Notes: generated by a model not told the origin, from the letters alone. 64,000 nucleotides of DNA from JAKFDK01 sp036676195 (GCA_036676195.1 JAKFDK010000002.1:19468-83467), one strand, 5' to 3'; shown: positions 50,450-59,592, counted from the first letter of the stretch. Translations and numbers: made by a program.

Positions 50450-51859
50450 TTACTTTTCATTCAGAATCAGGGTAGCCTTCGTGTTCATTTGCTCCACAAA
50501 GGTTTCCGGGCTCAACTGGCCAGACCAGAAGGCCTGGGACAGCGGCTTGATCACTTCGGAAAAGATCTGCCAGTCCTTATCAGCCAGTTCCTTGCTCAAC
50601 TCCACCCGTTCCGGGGAAAGCGGCAGCAGCCGCAACATGAACTGGCCGTTATCCGTATCCAGGCCCACTTCCCTGGCAAACTTCTGCTGGGCCGACTTGC
50701 GGGCCGGAATGATATTCATGGCCGCCGCCGGATAGCCGCCTTCGGTGTTGGTCAGGAACTTGGCCAGTTCCACCGCCGCCCGGGTATGGTCGTCGCCCTT
50801 GTACTGCTTCTGGGTCATCACCATCAGACCGGCACCGCCCACGGTGGGCACTTCCGGCTTGTCCGCTTCGTGCGGGTAAGGCAGCAGCACCACATCCACC
50901 ACGCCCCGGGGGTGCAATTGCAACTTGCCTTCGCTGGCTTCCTGCGCCCGTCGGGCCTCCTCCGGAATGGCATAAGGACCGATGCGGCCAAACAGGGCAG
51001 CTTCCCAGTTCCGGTACATGTCGGTCATCTTCTTGCTGTCGACCCCGGCTACTTCCTTGGGCGTCACACCACTCTCGGTCAGGTTGCGCAGGAACTGGGC
51101 CGCCTTGACGGCACCTTCGCCCTGCCAGGTGAACTTACCGTCGGGACTGGTGCTGCCCAGAATGCCGGCCTGCCGCATCATGGCACCGACAATCTCATGG
51201 TTGCCGTAGGTGACAAAACCCCACTGCTTCTGGCCGAACCCGTTGTCATCCCTGGTCAGTTTCTTGGCAATGGTGTTAAATTCGTCCCAGGTCCAGCCCT
51301 CACGCTGGATCTTCCGCCAGTCCACACCGGCTTCTTCAAGCAGCTTGCGGTTGCCGCCCCAGGTCTGCACCGAGATCCAGGTGGGCCACAGCCAGTGCCG
51401 GCTCTGGTAGCGACCGTTCTTGAGGGCCGCCGGTTCAATGTCCTGCTTGTCCGCTTCAGTCAGAAACGGATCCACCGGTACGGCCAGGCCGACGTTCACC
51501 AGGTTGGGGCTGAGGGTCGTAAACAAAATGTCGGGCGGATCGCCGGCATTCACGGCAATGTTGATCTTCTGATCGCCCTCGGCCCAGGTGAGAATCTCAT
51601 GCTCCACCTTGATGTTCGGGTGCTCATGCTGGAACGCCGCGATCTGCTTTTTCAGGAAGTCTTCGTAGTCCTTAAAATGCGGGTAGTTCCATACCTTAAG
51701 GGTATATTGCTTCTGCGGGTCAATTTTCGCCGCGGCAACCTGATCCAGGTTCAGCTTCTGAGCTTGGTTCGACTTGCCGCCCGTGCATCCGGTGACAGCC
51801 AGGGCTGCCACGAGGGCCGCTGCGAGTAAGGGTGCCATTCGCCGCTTCAACTGCTTCAA
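50450..51859 (-). CDS. Sugar-binding lipoprotein of an ABC transporter
   Basis: 469 aa, family 1 extracellular binding protein. Lipobox VTGCTGG with the Cys at about residue 25 follows a basic start and an Ala/Leu core. The body contains YTLKVWNYPHFKDYEDFLKK and GQMFMLRLL-like late helices of this fold. The start is uncertain: the TTG at 51859 is only 3 bases behind AAAGGAGG, while the in-frame TTG at 51850 (MKRRM) is 12 bases behind it. The ligand is probably an oligosaccharide; no sugar-specific gene beside the operon identifies it. Confidence 0.9.
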   Translation of the reverse strand: MKQLKRRMAPLLAAALVAALAVTGCTGGKSNQAQKLNLDQVAAAKIDPQKQYTLKVWNYPHFKDYEDFLKKQIAAFQHEHPNIKVEHEILTWAEGDQKINIAVNAGDPPDILFTTLSPNLVNVGLAVPVDPFLTEADKQDIEPAALKNGRYQSRHWLWPTWISVQTWGGNRKLLEEAGVDWRKIQREGWTWDEFNTIAKKLTRDDNGFGQKQWGFVTYGNHEIVGAMMRQAGILGSTSPDGKFTWQGEGAVKAAQFLRNLTESGVTPKEVAGVDSKKMTDMYRNWEAALFGRIGPYAIPEEARRAQEASEGKLQLHPRGVVDVVLLPYPHEADKPEVPTVGGAGLMVMTQKQYKGDDHTRAAVELAKFLTNTEGGYPAAAMNIIPARKSAQQKFAREVGLDTDNGQFMLRLLPLSPERVELSKELADKDWQIFSEVIKPLSQAFWSGQLSPETFVEQMNTKATLILNEK

Positions 51860-51951
51860 GGCCCTCCTTTGGCGGATCCTTCCCGGGGTGCTGGATTACC
51901 CTGCCATTGTGGCTCATGGTGACGGTCGAGCCATCTATAGCGCCCGCTTTG

Positions 51952-51981
51952 ATGGTATCGGTAGACTCATGGTCCCGTCAA
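51952..51981 (-). promoter_or_regulatory. Putative promoter of the sugar ABC operon
   Basis: Leftward strand TTGACG (5/6), 18 bases, TACCAT (4/6), about 90 bases before the binding-protein start. It is the best match in the 240-base gap (51860-52099). Confidence 0.35.
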
Positions 51982-52050
51982 TGTCGCAATGTTGGACGAA
52001 AAGGTGGCATTTATAGGGTGAGCGAGAGGGGGACCATTTCAGGTAAACGG

Positions 52051-52086
52051 CGGCAGGCGCCGGGCTGATTGGCCCGGCGCCTGCCG
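52051..52086 (-). terminator. Terminator after the beta-lactamase-fold hydrolase gene
   Basis: A 15-bp perfect stem CGGCAGGCGCCGGGC and complement, loop TGATTG, 13 bases past the stop at 52100. No T run on the leftward strand (TTTACC follows). Confidence 0.7.
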
Positions 52087-52099
52087 TTCTGACACTGCT

Positions 52100-53266
52100 T
52101 TATTTCACCGCCGCCGCCACGGCGTTATGAAACCGTGGCCGCAACCGTCGGATGTGATCTGTCCGTCCCAGATGTACCCGGTTGGTCAGCAGGACAACCA
52201 CCAGTTCCCGCGCCGGGTCGATCCACAGGCTGGTGCCGGTAAATCCGGTATGGCCAAAGCCACCGGGCGACCATAGATCGCCGCAACTGAGATATTCGGA
52301 GTGAACCCGGGTGACCAGCCAGCCCCAGCCCCGCCCCTCGGCATGCCCCGGCTTCTGGTCACGGGTGGCGGCCGCCACCGTGGCAGGGGACAGCACCTGG
52401 AAGCCACCCAGTACGCCCCCGTTCAGCCACAACTGCCCATAAGCCGCCACATCCGGTGCAGTGGCAAACAGCCCGGCATGGCCGGCCACACCACCGAGGG
52501 CCGTAGCATTTTCATCATGAACCTCCCCGCACTGGTGCCGACCCAGGTGCTCCCGGTACTCGGTGGCGGCACACCGCGGCCGGTGGCTGGGCAGCGGGTT
52601 GAACCGCGCTTCCCGTAACCCGAGCGGACCATAGACACCGTCCTGCACGAAGCGGTCCAGGCCGAGACCGGTCAAGCGTTCGACCAGTTCACCCAGCAAA
52701 ATGAAGCCGATGTCGGAGTACAGCACCCGGGCCCCCGGCCGCTCCTGCAGAGCAAGGTCAAAGATGCGGCCGAGCCGCTCGGCCCGAATGCCTTCACCCG
52801 GCCACAGGGGCAGGCTGGCCGGTAAGCCGGCCGTATGGGTGAGCAGGTGGCGGATACTGATCTCCTCGCGCCCGCCCCCGGTAAAGTCTGATAAGAACAC
52901 CTGTACGGGGTCGTCCAGCCGGAAGGTGCCGCGCTCCAGCAGCATCAGGACCGCCGGCAGGGTGGCCATCACCTTGGTCAGGGAAGCCAGATCAAACAGG
53001 GTGTCTGGCTGCATCGCCCGCCGCTCCGGCTGCAACTGCGCCCACCCCAGGGAACGGTGGACCGCTACCACGCCGCGCCGCACCACCACCGCCACCGCCC
53101 CCGGCAGACGCCCGGTGCCGATCTCTTCGGCCAGAACCGCCAGGGCTGCTTCCAGCCGCACCGAATCCAGCCCAGCCTCAGCCGGGCTGCCGGGCTTGAG
53201 ACCACGCGGCCATGCGGTCGTGCGCAGGCCATCATCGATGGGGATTGGAACGGGGCGAGGTTCCAT
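52100..53266 (-). CDS. Beta-lactamase-fold serine hydrolase (class C/EstB type)
   Basis: 388 aa. The S-x-x-K motif is DLASLTKV, the Y-x-N-like motif VLYSDIGF, and a C-terminal GHTGFTGTSLWIDP block replaces K-T-G. Loop RHLLTHTAGLP and HDENATALGGVAGHAGLFAT are typical of the serine-hydrolase group with penicillin-binding, esterase or aminopeptidase members. There is no signal peptide, so a cytoplasmic esterase or peptidase role is more likely than antibiotic resistance. The ATG at 53266 has GAGGAGG 8 bases upstream. Confidence 0.85.
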   Translation of the reverse strand: MEPRPVPIPIDDGLRTTAWPRGLKPGSPAEAGLDSVRLEAALAVLAEEIGTGRLPGAVAVVVRRGVVAVHRSLGWAQLQPERRAMQPDTLFDLASLTKVMATLPAVLMLLERGTFRLDDPVQVFLSDFTGGGREEISIRHLLTHTAGLPASLPLWPGEGIRAERLGRIFDLALQERPGARVLYSDIGFILLGELVERLTGLGLDRFVQDGVYGPLGLREARFNPLPSHRPRCAATEYREHLGRHQCGEVHDENATALGGVAGHAGLFATAPDVAAYGQLWLNGGVLGGFQVLSPATVAAATRDQKPGHAEGRGWGWLVTRVHSEYLSCGDLWSPGGFGHTGFTGTSLWIDPARELVVVLLTNRVHLGRTDHIRRLRPRFHNAVAAAVK

Positions 53267-53350
53267 TTCAGGTCCTCCTCGCGCTTGGTCAGGCAGTTCC
53301 AGCTTAACGGAGCTTGCCCCAAGCTGCAAGTGCTGCCATAAGGTTAGTAA

Positions 53351-54292
53351 TTACTTCTTCCCGTGCCCCAATTCTCGGTCCAGATCGGAATTGCGGCTGC
53401 TGGCCGGTCCCCTGGACTCATTGTTGCCAATGCGCAAGGCCAGACCGACGCCCTTCATCCAGGAACGTGCATCCGTGTTAACCGTCACGCTGCCGGTGGC
53501 CCCATTGGAACCGGCGCCCAGGGTAACGCCCAGCCTCAACCCAAGGTAGGTGTGGGTGTAGTTGGTAAAGACGTTGGTCACCGTCCCGTACACATTGTTC
53601 GAGGCCGGCGTAAAGTCCACAAAGAGAGTCCAGTGCGTGACCAGGTCATCCACCGTGAAACTGGCCGCCCCCTGGGTCTGCTGGTCAAAGGCCACGCCAT
53701 CGTATGGGTAGGCCGCCACATAGGCCAGATGCCCCACCACCCAGCGCACGTCGATCACGTCGGCCGGCCGGGCGATCCAGCGCCACTCCGGGCTGAACCA
53801 GGTGCCAGTTGTTACGCTCTCTACTGTAAACGTCCCGTCCGCATTGGTCCATTCGTAAAGCCACTGCCGGAGCAGGAAGTCGTATTTGCGCCCGGCCAGG
53901 ATCTCCACGCCTGCCCCGAGCTGGGCCTGGTCAAGCACCTGCCGCTCCACGGCAATGCCCAGATCGGCCCCGACCGTAGTGGTCTCTATCAACCAGGGCG
54001 TAGGGACTCCGGCGGCATCCCGGGCAAACCGCACACCTACCGCCTGATGACCCTGAAAACGCACGCCCTTCTTCGCCAGTAAATGTGCCACCTGCACCGG
54101 GTCCTGAGTCTTGTGGAGAACCCGGCGCATCAGCGCCCGCACGTCATTCCCGCGCACGACCGGCAGCGGACCGACCTCAGGCAGCGGGGCTCTGACCAAA
54201 GACGCTGCAGCCAAAACCGCACCAGGCTGCGCAAACCCCAGGGCCGCAGCCATGAAACAGGCCACGCAGGCGAGAAACACTTGCTTTCGCAT
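53351..54292 (-). CDS. Secreted protein, unknown family
   Basis: 313 aa with a clear signal peptide (MRKQVFLACVACFMAAALGF, cleavage probably after VLA at about residue 28). AGAGGAGG lies 8 bases before the ATG at 54292. The mature part has a helical HxT-QDPVQVAHLLAKKGV region, then mostly beta-strand sequence rich in Trp, Thr and Tyr (WLYEWTNADGTFTVESVTTG, NVYGTVTNVFTNYTHTYLGL). A charged tail ends it. I do not recognise a domain. It stands alone behind a striking palindromic promoter region at 54405-54450. Confidence 0.65.
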   Translation of the reverse strand: MRKQVFLACVACFMAAALGFAQPGAVLAAASLVRAPLPEVGPLPVVRGNDVRALMRRVLHKTQDPVQVAHLLAKKGVRFQGHQAVGVRFARDAAGVPTPWLIETTTVGADLGIAVERQVLDQAQLGAGVEILAGRKYDFLLRQWLYEWTNADGTFTVESVTTGTWFSPEWRWIARPADVIDVRWVVGHLAYVAAYPYDGVAFDQQTQGAASFTVDDLVTHWTLFVDFTPASNNVYGTVTNVFTNYTHTYLGLRLGVTLGAGSNGATGSVTVNTDARSWMKGVGLALRIGNNESRGPASSRNSDLDRELGHGKK

Positions 54293-54404
54293 CGGCGGGC
54301 CTCCTCTCTCCCCTGAAGCAACTGCCCCCCGCCGCGGCGGTTGGAAGGGAGGGGCGCCTGCTCCACGCCAGGGATCGTACATCCTCCGGCAGATGGGTAA
54401 GAGC

Positions 54405-54450
54405 ATTATACCACCATTATTCGGTAAAATCGGATAATAAGTGGTATAAT
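54405..54450. promoter_or_regulatory. Palindrome carrying two outward extended -10 boxes
   Basis: ATTATACCAC (54405-54414) and GTGGTATAAT (54441-54450) are perfect inverted arms; the inner parts (CATTATTCGG / CGGATAATAA) also pair partly. Each arm reads TGGTATAAT outward, an extended -10 (TGnTATAAT). The leftward one is well placed for the secreted-protein gene (start 54292). Neither side has a clear -35. It may be a regulated divergent promoter. Confidence 0.5.
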
Positions 54451-54474
54451 CTGTTGGATAGGCGCGAAAACACA

Positions 54475-54507
54475 GCGGGTGCCACCACCAGCGGTGGGGG
54501 CACCCGC
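54475..54507 (-). terminator. Hairpin after the membrane-protein gene
   Basis: GCGGGTGCC / GGCACCCGC enclosing CACCACC..GGTGG pairs, 20 bases past the stop at 54527; leftward tail TGTGTTTTCG. Confidence 0.65.
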
Positions 54508-54526
54508 ACAGCCGCGACCGCTGGCA

Positions 54527-55003
54527 TCAGACCGTCCGGCGCGGCAACAGCAACCAGACCCCGGCGGCAATGGCCATCAGCCCGAACAGCAGCATCCCCC
54601 CAAGGGTAAACATCAGGGCCACGCCGCCGACCAGGCCCAGAATACCGGCCGGAATCAGCAGGGCAGCCGGGCCGCCTGCCCAGGCCGCCTCGGCGAGGCC
54701 AAAGGCAACCGCCAGCGGGAAAACCGGCCACAGGCGGGCCATCCAGTGCCAGCCCAGGAAGATGTGCCAGAAGAACAGCAGGCTGCAGACCACCAGCAGG
54801 CCGCCGGGAATCAAGGCATACCAGGCCCGGCGGTTGCCCCACCAGGTGGCGTGCAGGAACAGCCCCGGCACCAGCAGGAACAGAGGCCAGCCGACGGCCC
54901 AGGAAGAAATGGGCATATCCCACCCCAGCACCTGAACGATGAGCAAGACTACACCCAGGCCGATCAGGATCAAAGCAAAAGCACGGCCGGATTCATGATT
55001 CAA
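54527..55003 (-). CDS. Four-to-five-helix membrane protein, LiaI/LiaF-like
   Basis: 158 aa, TTG start with AAGGGGGT 8 bases upstream. The first helix pair (ALILIGLGVVLLIVQVLGWD, then SWAVGWPLFLLVPGLFLHA) has the W-P-L/F-L-x-G pattern seen in the membrane parts of LiaF-like and toastrack proteins at 28439 and 62580. Two further helix pairs follow and there is no soluble domain. It may be an envelope-stress component. It is 65 bases before the M42 peptidase stop and not clearly cotranscribed. Confidence 0.6.
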   Translation of the reverse strand: MNHESGRAFALILIGLGVVLLIVQVLGWDMPISSWAVGWPLFLLVPGLFLHATWWGNRRAWYALIPGGLLVVCSLLFFWHIFLGWHWMARLWPVFPLAVAFGLAEAAWAGGPAALLIPAGILGLVGGVALMFTLGGMLLFGLMAIAAGVWLLLPRRTV

Positions 55004-55068
55004 CCGTCGGCACCCCCTTACAGAATGCTGCTCTGAAATACCTGGCAGTCCGCCGCGCCGGTCCGGCG

Positions 55069-56145
55069 CTAGAAGCCGGCCTTGATGGCCTGGACCGTTG
55101 TTCCGTCCAGCCGCTGGATCACCTTGGCCAGCAGCCGGGCGGCATTCTCCATGTCATCACGGTGAATCAGGGCGGCATGGCTGTGTATGTAGCGCGTGGC
55201 AAAGCCAAGGACCAGACTGGGAACCCCGGCTGCATGAATGTGAAAACGCCCGGCGTCGGTGCCGCCCCCGGCCATGGTATCAAACTGAATCGGAATGTGG
55301 TTTTGCTCCGCTGTTTGCACCACCAGGTCCCGCAGCTTCAGGCTGGGCACCATGGAGGCGTCATACAGCAAAACCACCGGTCCGCCGCCCAGCTTGCCAT
55401 GCGTTTCATCCTCGCGCATCCCCGGCACATCGGCGGCAATCCCCACATCCAGGGCAATACTGATGTCCGGCTGCACGGCATGAGACAGGGTGGTCGCCCC
55501 GCGCAGACCCACCTCCTCCTGCACCGTGCCACCGGCGATCACCTCGTTCGGGTGCTCCACTCCGGCCAGTTGCTGCAAGACCTGCACCGCCACGGCACAG
55601 CCGGCCCGGTTATCCCAGGCCTTGGCCATGAGGATCTTGGGGTTGGCCATCACGGTAAAGGGGCAGACCGGAATGATCGGGTCGCCAGGGCGCACACCGA
55701 AGGATTCCGCTTCGGCCCGACTGGTAGCACCTATATCAATAAACATATCCCGTTGCTTCACAACTTTGTTGCGCTCTTCCGGCGGCAGGATATGCGGCGG
55801 TTTGGATCCGATTACACCGGGGATCTCTCCCTTATGGGTACGGATGGTCACCCGCTGCGCCAGCATCACCTGCTCCCACCAGCCACCGAGGGCCTGAAAC
55901 CGAATAAACCCCTTTTCGGTAATCTGGGCCACCATGAACCCAACCTCGTCCATGTGGCCTGCCAACAGAATCCGTGGGCCGCCGGCACGCCCCACCTTGC
56001 GGGCTGCGATGGAACCCAGGTTATCCGTGGTGATCTCACCGTGGGGGCTGAGGTACTTGCGCATCAACTCCCGCACCGGGGCCTCATACCCCGGTACCCC
56101 GGGCGCTTCTGTTAATTCCTTGTACATGAGCAATAAATCACCCAA
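55069..56145 (-). CDS. M42-family aminopeptidase (FrvX/glutamyl aminopeptidase type)
   Basis: 358 aa. Metal ligands and catalytic residues are recognisable: AGHMDEVGFMV (His, Asp), KAWDNRAGC (bridging Asp), TVQEEVGLRGA (catalytic Glu pair), ALDVGIAADVPG (Asp) and the late IHSHAALIHRDD (His). These enzymes form dodecameric cobalt or zinc aminopeptidases that finish peptide breakdown. The TTG at 56145 has TGGAGGT 8 bases upstream. Confidence 0.92.
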   Translation of the reverse strand: MGDLLLMYKELTEAPGVPGYEAPVRELMRKYLSPHGEITTDNLGSIAARKVGRAGGPRILLAGHMDEVGFMVAQITEKGFIRFQALGGWWEQVMLAQRVTIRTHKGEIPGVIGSKPPHILPPEERNKVVKQRDMFIDIGATSRAEAESFGVRPGDPIIPVCPFTVMANPKILMAKAWDNRAGCAVAVQVLQQLAGVEHPNEVIAGGTVQEEVGLRGATTLSHAVQPDISIALDVGIAADVPGMREDETHGKLGGGPVVLLYDASMVPSLKLRDLVVQTAEQNHIPIQFDTMAGGGTDAGRFHIHAAGVPSLVLGFATRYIHSHAALIHRDDMENAARLLAKVIQRLDGTTVQAIKAGF

Positions 56146-56284
56146 GCTGGTTACCTCCAGTCATCCAGTGGCAAACACCAGTTACTTTCGCTTTTTGTGC
56201 GTGGGACCCTTCATTCCCCGAATTAATATGCCGTTTCCCGCCCTGAACAAGCCACAGGCTCTGGAGAAACAGTGGGGATACAAA

Positions 56285-56313
56285 CAGACCGCTGCCCAGC
56301 CGGCAGCGGTCTG
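56285..56313 (-). terminator. Terminator after the FabG-type gene
   Basis: CAGACCGCTGC and its perfect complement with a short loop, then TTTGTATCC leftward, 23 bases past the stop. Confidence 0.75.
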
Positions 56314-56335
56314 CACAAACCCAAACAGCAGCCTG

Positions 56336-57094
56336 CTACCCGCGCGGGCCGCCAGCCACATAAATGGTCTGTCCGTTCACATAAGAGGCTTCGTCGGACA
56401 CCAAAAAGGCGATGACGTTGGCCACATCCTGCGGCTGACCCACCCGACGTACCGCCACATTCTTCCGCACCGACTCCAGGAAGTCTTCAAAGGTCAGACC
56501 CAGGCGCTGAGCCGTTTGCCGGGCCATGTCGGTGGCAATGAAGCCAGGGGCGACCGCATTGACTGTAATCCCGAACTGACCGAGTTCCAGGGCCAGCGTC
56601 CGGGCCAGCCCCGTCAGACCAGCCTTGGCGGACGAATAGTTAGCCTGGCCCCGATTCCCCAGTGCGCCCGTGCTGGAGAGCATGACGATCCGGCCATACT
56701 TCTGCTGCACCATGTACCCCTGGGCGATCTGCGAGCACAGAAAAGCGCCCTTCAGATGGATATTCAGTACCAGGTCCCAGTCGTCGTCAGTCATTTTGTG
56801 CAAAAGATTGTCCCGGATTACACCGGCGTTATTGACGAGAATCTCCAAACGGCCCCACTGGGCCACGACCTGTTCCATTGCCGCCGTCACCGAGGCCCGG
56901 TTCGACACATCACCGCTTACGGCCATGGCCTGCCCGCCGGCTGCCTTGATTTCGGCCGCGATGGATTCAGCCCCACCCAGATCCAGATCAAAAGCTGCCA
57001 CCCAGGCGCCTTCTGCCGCCAATTTCCGGCAGGTTGCCGCCCCAATCCCGCGGGCGCCACCTGTTACAATCGCTACCCGATCTTTCAGACGCAT
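56336..57094 (-). CDS. Short-chain dehydrogenase/reductase, FabG type
   Basis: 252 aa. The NADP-binding TGGARGIGAATCRKLAAEG, NNAGVIRDNLLHKM, the catalytic Ser (MLSSTGALGNRGQ) and YSSAK, and the closing GQTIYVAGG are all present. It is of the 3-oxoacyl-ACP reductase or acetoacetyl-CoA reductase (PhaB) type. No other fatty-acid synthesis gene is near. The ATG at 57094 follows only a weak GGGGCGGTG site; an upstream in-frame ATG would add 14 residues. Confidence 0.88.
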   Translation of the reverse strand: MRLKDRVAIVTGGARGIGAATCRKLAAEGAWVAAFDLDLGGAESIAAEIKAAGGQAMAVSGDVSNRASVTAAMEQVVAQWGRLEILVNNAGVIRDNLLHKMTDDDWDLVLNIHLKGAFLCSQIAQGYMVQQKYGRIVMLSSTGALGNRGQANYSSAKAGLTGLARTLALELGQFGITVNAVAPGFIATDMARQTAQRLGLTFEDFLESVRKNVAVRRVGQPQDVANVIAFLVSDEASYVNGQTIYVAGGPRG

Positions 57095-57220
57095 TCTAGG
57101 TACACCGCCCCGTGCGTTGATAAGTAAGTACGACAAAATTCAAAGATGATCCGATATGCATGTTTAGGCATTTGCTGAAATCAAAACCACTGGTTCTGCG
57201 TGAATCGGGTTCAGCAGGGA

Positions 57221-57242
57221 GCCGCCCGGTAACCCGGGCGGC
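57221..57242 (-). terminator. Hairpin after the aldolase gene
   Basis: GCCGCCCGG / CCGGGCGGC around a 4-base loop, 23 bases past the stop at 57265; no T run. Confidence 0.55.
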
Positions 57243-57264
57243 CCGGTATGCCGGACTGGGCAGA

Positions 57265-58122
57265 TTACCTGGCTTGGCCAGCAGCACCAAAGAGCTGAAT
57301 TTTTTCCTTCAACTTGACTTTAAGGAGGTTTTTGGCCGGCCCCAGTATCTTGCGGGGATCGATTTCTTTGGGCTGATCCGCCAGTTGTCGCCGCATTTCT
57401 TCCAGGAAGGCTTCCCGCAGTTCTGTGTCAATATTGACCTTTCGCATTCCCAGGCCGATCCCCTGGCGTACGTCGGCGTCCGGAACACCGGAACCACCGT
57501 GCATGACCAGGTAGGCCCCCGTTTCCTTGTGTACAGCCTCGATCCGGTCAAAGGCCAGCTTGGGCGTGGCCTTGTAGTGGCCATGGGCCGTGCCGAAGGA
57601 CATGGCGAGGGCATCCACTCCGGTGGCGCGGAAAAACTCAATCGCATCAGGGACCGGCGTGAGCATGGCGTCCCGCTCATCGACCGAGATGTCGTCCTCC
57701 ACCCCGCCGATCTTGCCAATCTCACCCTCGACGGACACACCCACCGCCCGGGCGATCTTGACAATCTCCTTGGTGCGGGCGATGTTCTCCTCCTTTTCGT
57801 AGTGAGACCCGTCAAACATCACCGAGGTAAAACCCCGGCGAATACAGGAAATGATGGTGTTAAAGTCAGTGCCGTGATCCAAATGCAGGGCCACCGGGAT
57901 CTTGGTCTTGGCGGCGGCCGTCTGGACCATTGTGGTGATGAAGTCAAGTCCGGCATACTTGATGGCGCCCTGGCTCGCCTGAATGATCACAGGGGCCTCC
58001 ATCTCCGTGGCTGCCTCGACAATGGCCTGGCAGAACTCCATGTTGCTGGCGTTAAACGCGCCAACGGCATAGTTTCCGGCCTCGGCAGCGTCCAAGAGGC
58101 TGCGCAGTGGAACGAGCGGCAT
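57265..58122 (-). CDS. fba: Class II fructose-bisphosphate aldolase
   Basis: 285 aa. Zinc and catalytic segments: HLDHGTDFNTIISCIRRGF (His, Asp), VSVEGEIGKIGGVEDD (Glu), AMSFGTAHGHYK (His) and MHGGSGVPD (His), then phosphate-binding NIDTELREAF. It splits fructose-1,6-bisphosphate in glycolysis or makes it in gluconeogenesis; tagatose-bisphosphate aldolases look alike. GGAGGG lies just before the ATG. Confidence 0.92.
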   Translation of the reverse strand: MPLVPLRSLLDAAEAGNYAVGAFNASNMEFCQAIVEAATEMEAPVIIQASQGAIKYAGLDFITTMVQTAAAKTKIPVALHLDHGTDFNTIISCIRRGFTSVMFDGSHYEKEENIARTKEIVKIARAVGVSVEGEIGKIGGVEDDISVDERDAMLTPVPDAIEFFRATGVDALAMSFGTAHGHYKATPKLAFDRIEAVHKETGAYLVMHGGSGVPDADVRQGIGLGMRKVNIDTELREAFLEEMRRQLADQPKEIDPRKILGPAKNLLKVKLKEKIQLFGAAGQAR

Positions 58123-58269
58123 CAGAACATCCCTCCGACAATTCTTGGGTACCGCTTAACAGCAGGCTCCCCACACACGTACTTGATATTGCACACCAAG
58201 AGATTTTCTCCTGCTCCTGATGGCAGCCATTTCAACCGATCGACCCCGAAAAGCTCCACAACTTCAGGA

Positions 58270-58299
58270 GGGCCTGCTTTCCGCCGGAAAGCAGGCCCC
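58270..58299 (-). terminator. Hairpin after the DUF2249 gene
   Basis: GGGCCTGCTTTCC / GGAAAGCAGGCCC, nearly perfect with a tight loop, 60 bases past the stop at 58360. The rest of 58123-58359 holds no gene that I can see. Confidence 0.7.
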
Positions 58300-58359
58300 G
58301 CGTGCAAGTATAGTTCCCTTTTACCCCATCCGGGTCCTGCCCGGCGAGAAAACCGGCGA

Positions 58360-58596
58360 TCACGCCTCCGGCTTATAAAAGGTGATCTGCCAGCAATCTG
58401 TATTGACCTGCACCGTTTCGTGCTGGAAGCCCTGGCGCTCCAGGACCTTATAAAGTGGAACCGGCTCGAACGGCGCCACCAGTTCAAGGCGTTCCCCGTC
58501 GGCGAGGGCACTTACTGCAGCCATGATCTTACCAAACGGTTCCTTGCCCTGGCGCAGGTCTTCCCGAACATCTAACCGGACTGTGTTACCCGCCAT
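58360..58596 (-). CDS. DUF2249 (TusA/SirA-like fold) protein
   Basis: 78 aa, ATG with GGAGGT 7 bases upstream. RLDVREDLRQGKEPFGKIMA, then ERLELVAPFEPVPLYKVLER, then the closing strand match the DUF2249 pattern. The family occurs beside nitrate/nitrite/NO-respiration genes and hemerythrin-like proteins, and a Crp/Fnr regulator lies 58 bases upstream here. The function is unproven. Confidence 0.82.
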   Translation of the reverse strand: MAGNTVRLDVREDLRQGKEPFGKIMAAVSALADGERLELVAPFEPVPLYKVLERQGFQHETVQVNTDCWQITFYKPEA

Positions 58597-58654
58597 GTGA
58601 CGCACCTCCGGTACTCACCGTATCAACGGGCGGCAGATTCGGCTGTGACCGTAG

Positions 58655-59344
58655 TCACGGCTCCACCCAGGCCCGCAGTTTCTGCTCGTTAAGGCGTAAA
58701 AGGTTCTGCCCGTGCAACTCTACCGCTTTCTCCCGCCGGAAGTCCGCCAACACCCGGGTGACCGTCTCACGGGAGGCGCCGATCAGTCCGCCCAATTCCT
58801 GGTGGGTCAGCGGTACATCCATTTCCCACCCCTGGGCAACCGGGCGCCCCCGGTCCCGGGCCAGATCAAGCAGGAGGCTGGCCAGGCGGCCATGAACGCC
58901 CTGCACAGCCAGGCCATGTACCCGATCCTGAGCCTGACGCAACCGATTGGCCGCCGCCACCATCACCGTTCCGGTCAGGTTTGGGTTATTGGCCAGCAGC
59001 GGTTGCAAGTCTTTGGTACGGAACATATAAACATGGGTTTCTTCCACAGCTTCCGCTGTGGCCGGGTATGGGGATCCGTCCAGCAGAACCACCAACCCGA
59101 ACGGTTGGCCGTCCGTAAATATACCAATAATCTGTTCACGGCCATCCGTGGCCAGACGGTAAACCTTAACACGCCCCTTGCGCAGGACAAAGATGGCTTC
59201 GCCGGGGTCACCCTCGCCGAAGATCACGGCGCCCTTGCGGTAGCGCCGCTCGTGCATCAGGCCCACCACCTGGTCCAACTCCTGCGGGCTTAGCGCAGCA
59301 AAAAACGACACTTGCTGCAGGATGCCGATCTCCGGCACTGGCAT
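58655..59344 (-). CDS. Crp/Fnr-family transcription regulator
   Basis: 229 aa. Effector domain with IFGEGDPGEAIFVLRKGRVK and IFTDGQPFGLVVLLDGSP, then a helix-turn-helix MDVPLTHQELGGLIGASRET (V-T-R-V-L recognition helix) at about 170-205. There is no Cys cluster for an FeS centre, so it is not an Fnr O2 sensor; heme, NO (DNR-like) or nucleotide sensing is possible. The ATG at 59344 has GGAGGAA upstream. It is divergent from the CodY-like gene and upstream of DUF2249. Confidence 0.88.
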   Translation of the reverse strand: MPVPEIGILQQVSFFAALSPQELDQVVGLMHERRYRKGAVIFGEGDPGEAIFVLRKGRVKVYRLATDGREQIIGIFTDGQPFGLVVLLDGSPYPATAEAVEETHVYMFRTKDLQPLLANNPNLTGTVMVAAANRLRQAQDRVHGLAVQGVHGRLASLLLDLARDRGRPVAQGWEMDVPLTHQELGGLIGASRETVTRVLADFRREKAVELHGQNLLRLNEQKLRAWVEP

Positions 59345-59481
59345 GTGTGTTCCTCCTGGAACGGAAATCTCTCCTTCATGGTAAGCGCTGTGACGGCAAA
59401 TGCGCAAGGGGGCTAGACCAGGCGCCGGTTCGCCAGAGACAGGTCATTTCCACGCCCTGCCCTCTGTCACTTGTTCGAAGT

Positions 59482-59542
59482 TAGACTCTATATCCACCTC
59501 TGGGACCATTATAATTAGACCTATGTGAGCCTGCAGAGTCTA
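59482..59542. promoter_or_regulatory. TAGACTCT inverted repeat with TATAAT between
   Basis: TAGACTCT (59482-59489) and AGAGTCTA (59535-59542) are perfect inverted copies; TATAATTAGACC lies between them, with a third related TAGAC. The site is 50-110 bases before the CodY-like start in the divergent region (59345-59592) and could bind either neighbouring regulator. Confidence 0.35.
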
Positions 59543-59592
59543 GCCAACTGTATATTAACATAAACATGCATAGGACAAGGGGGGACCTTTAC

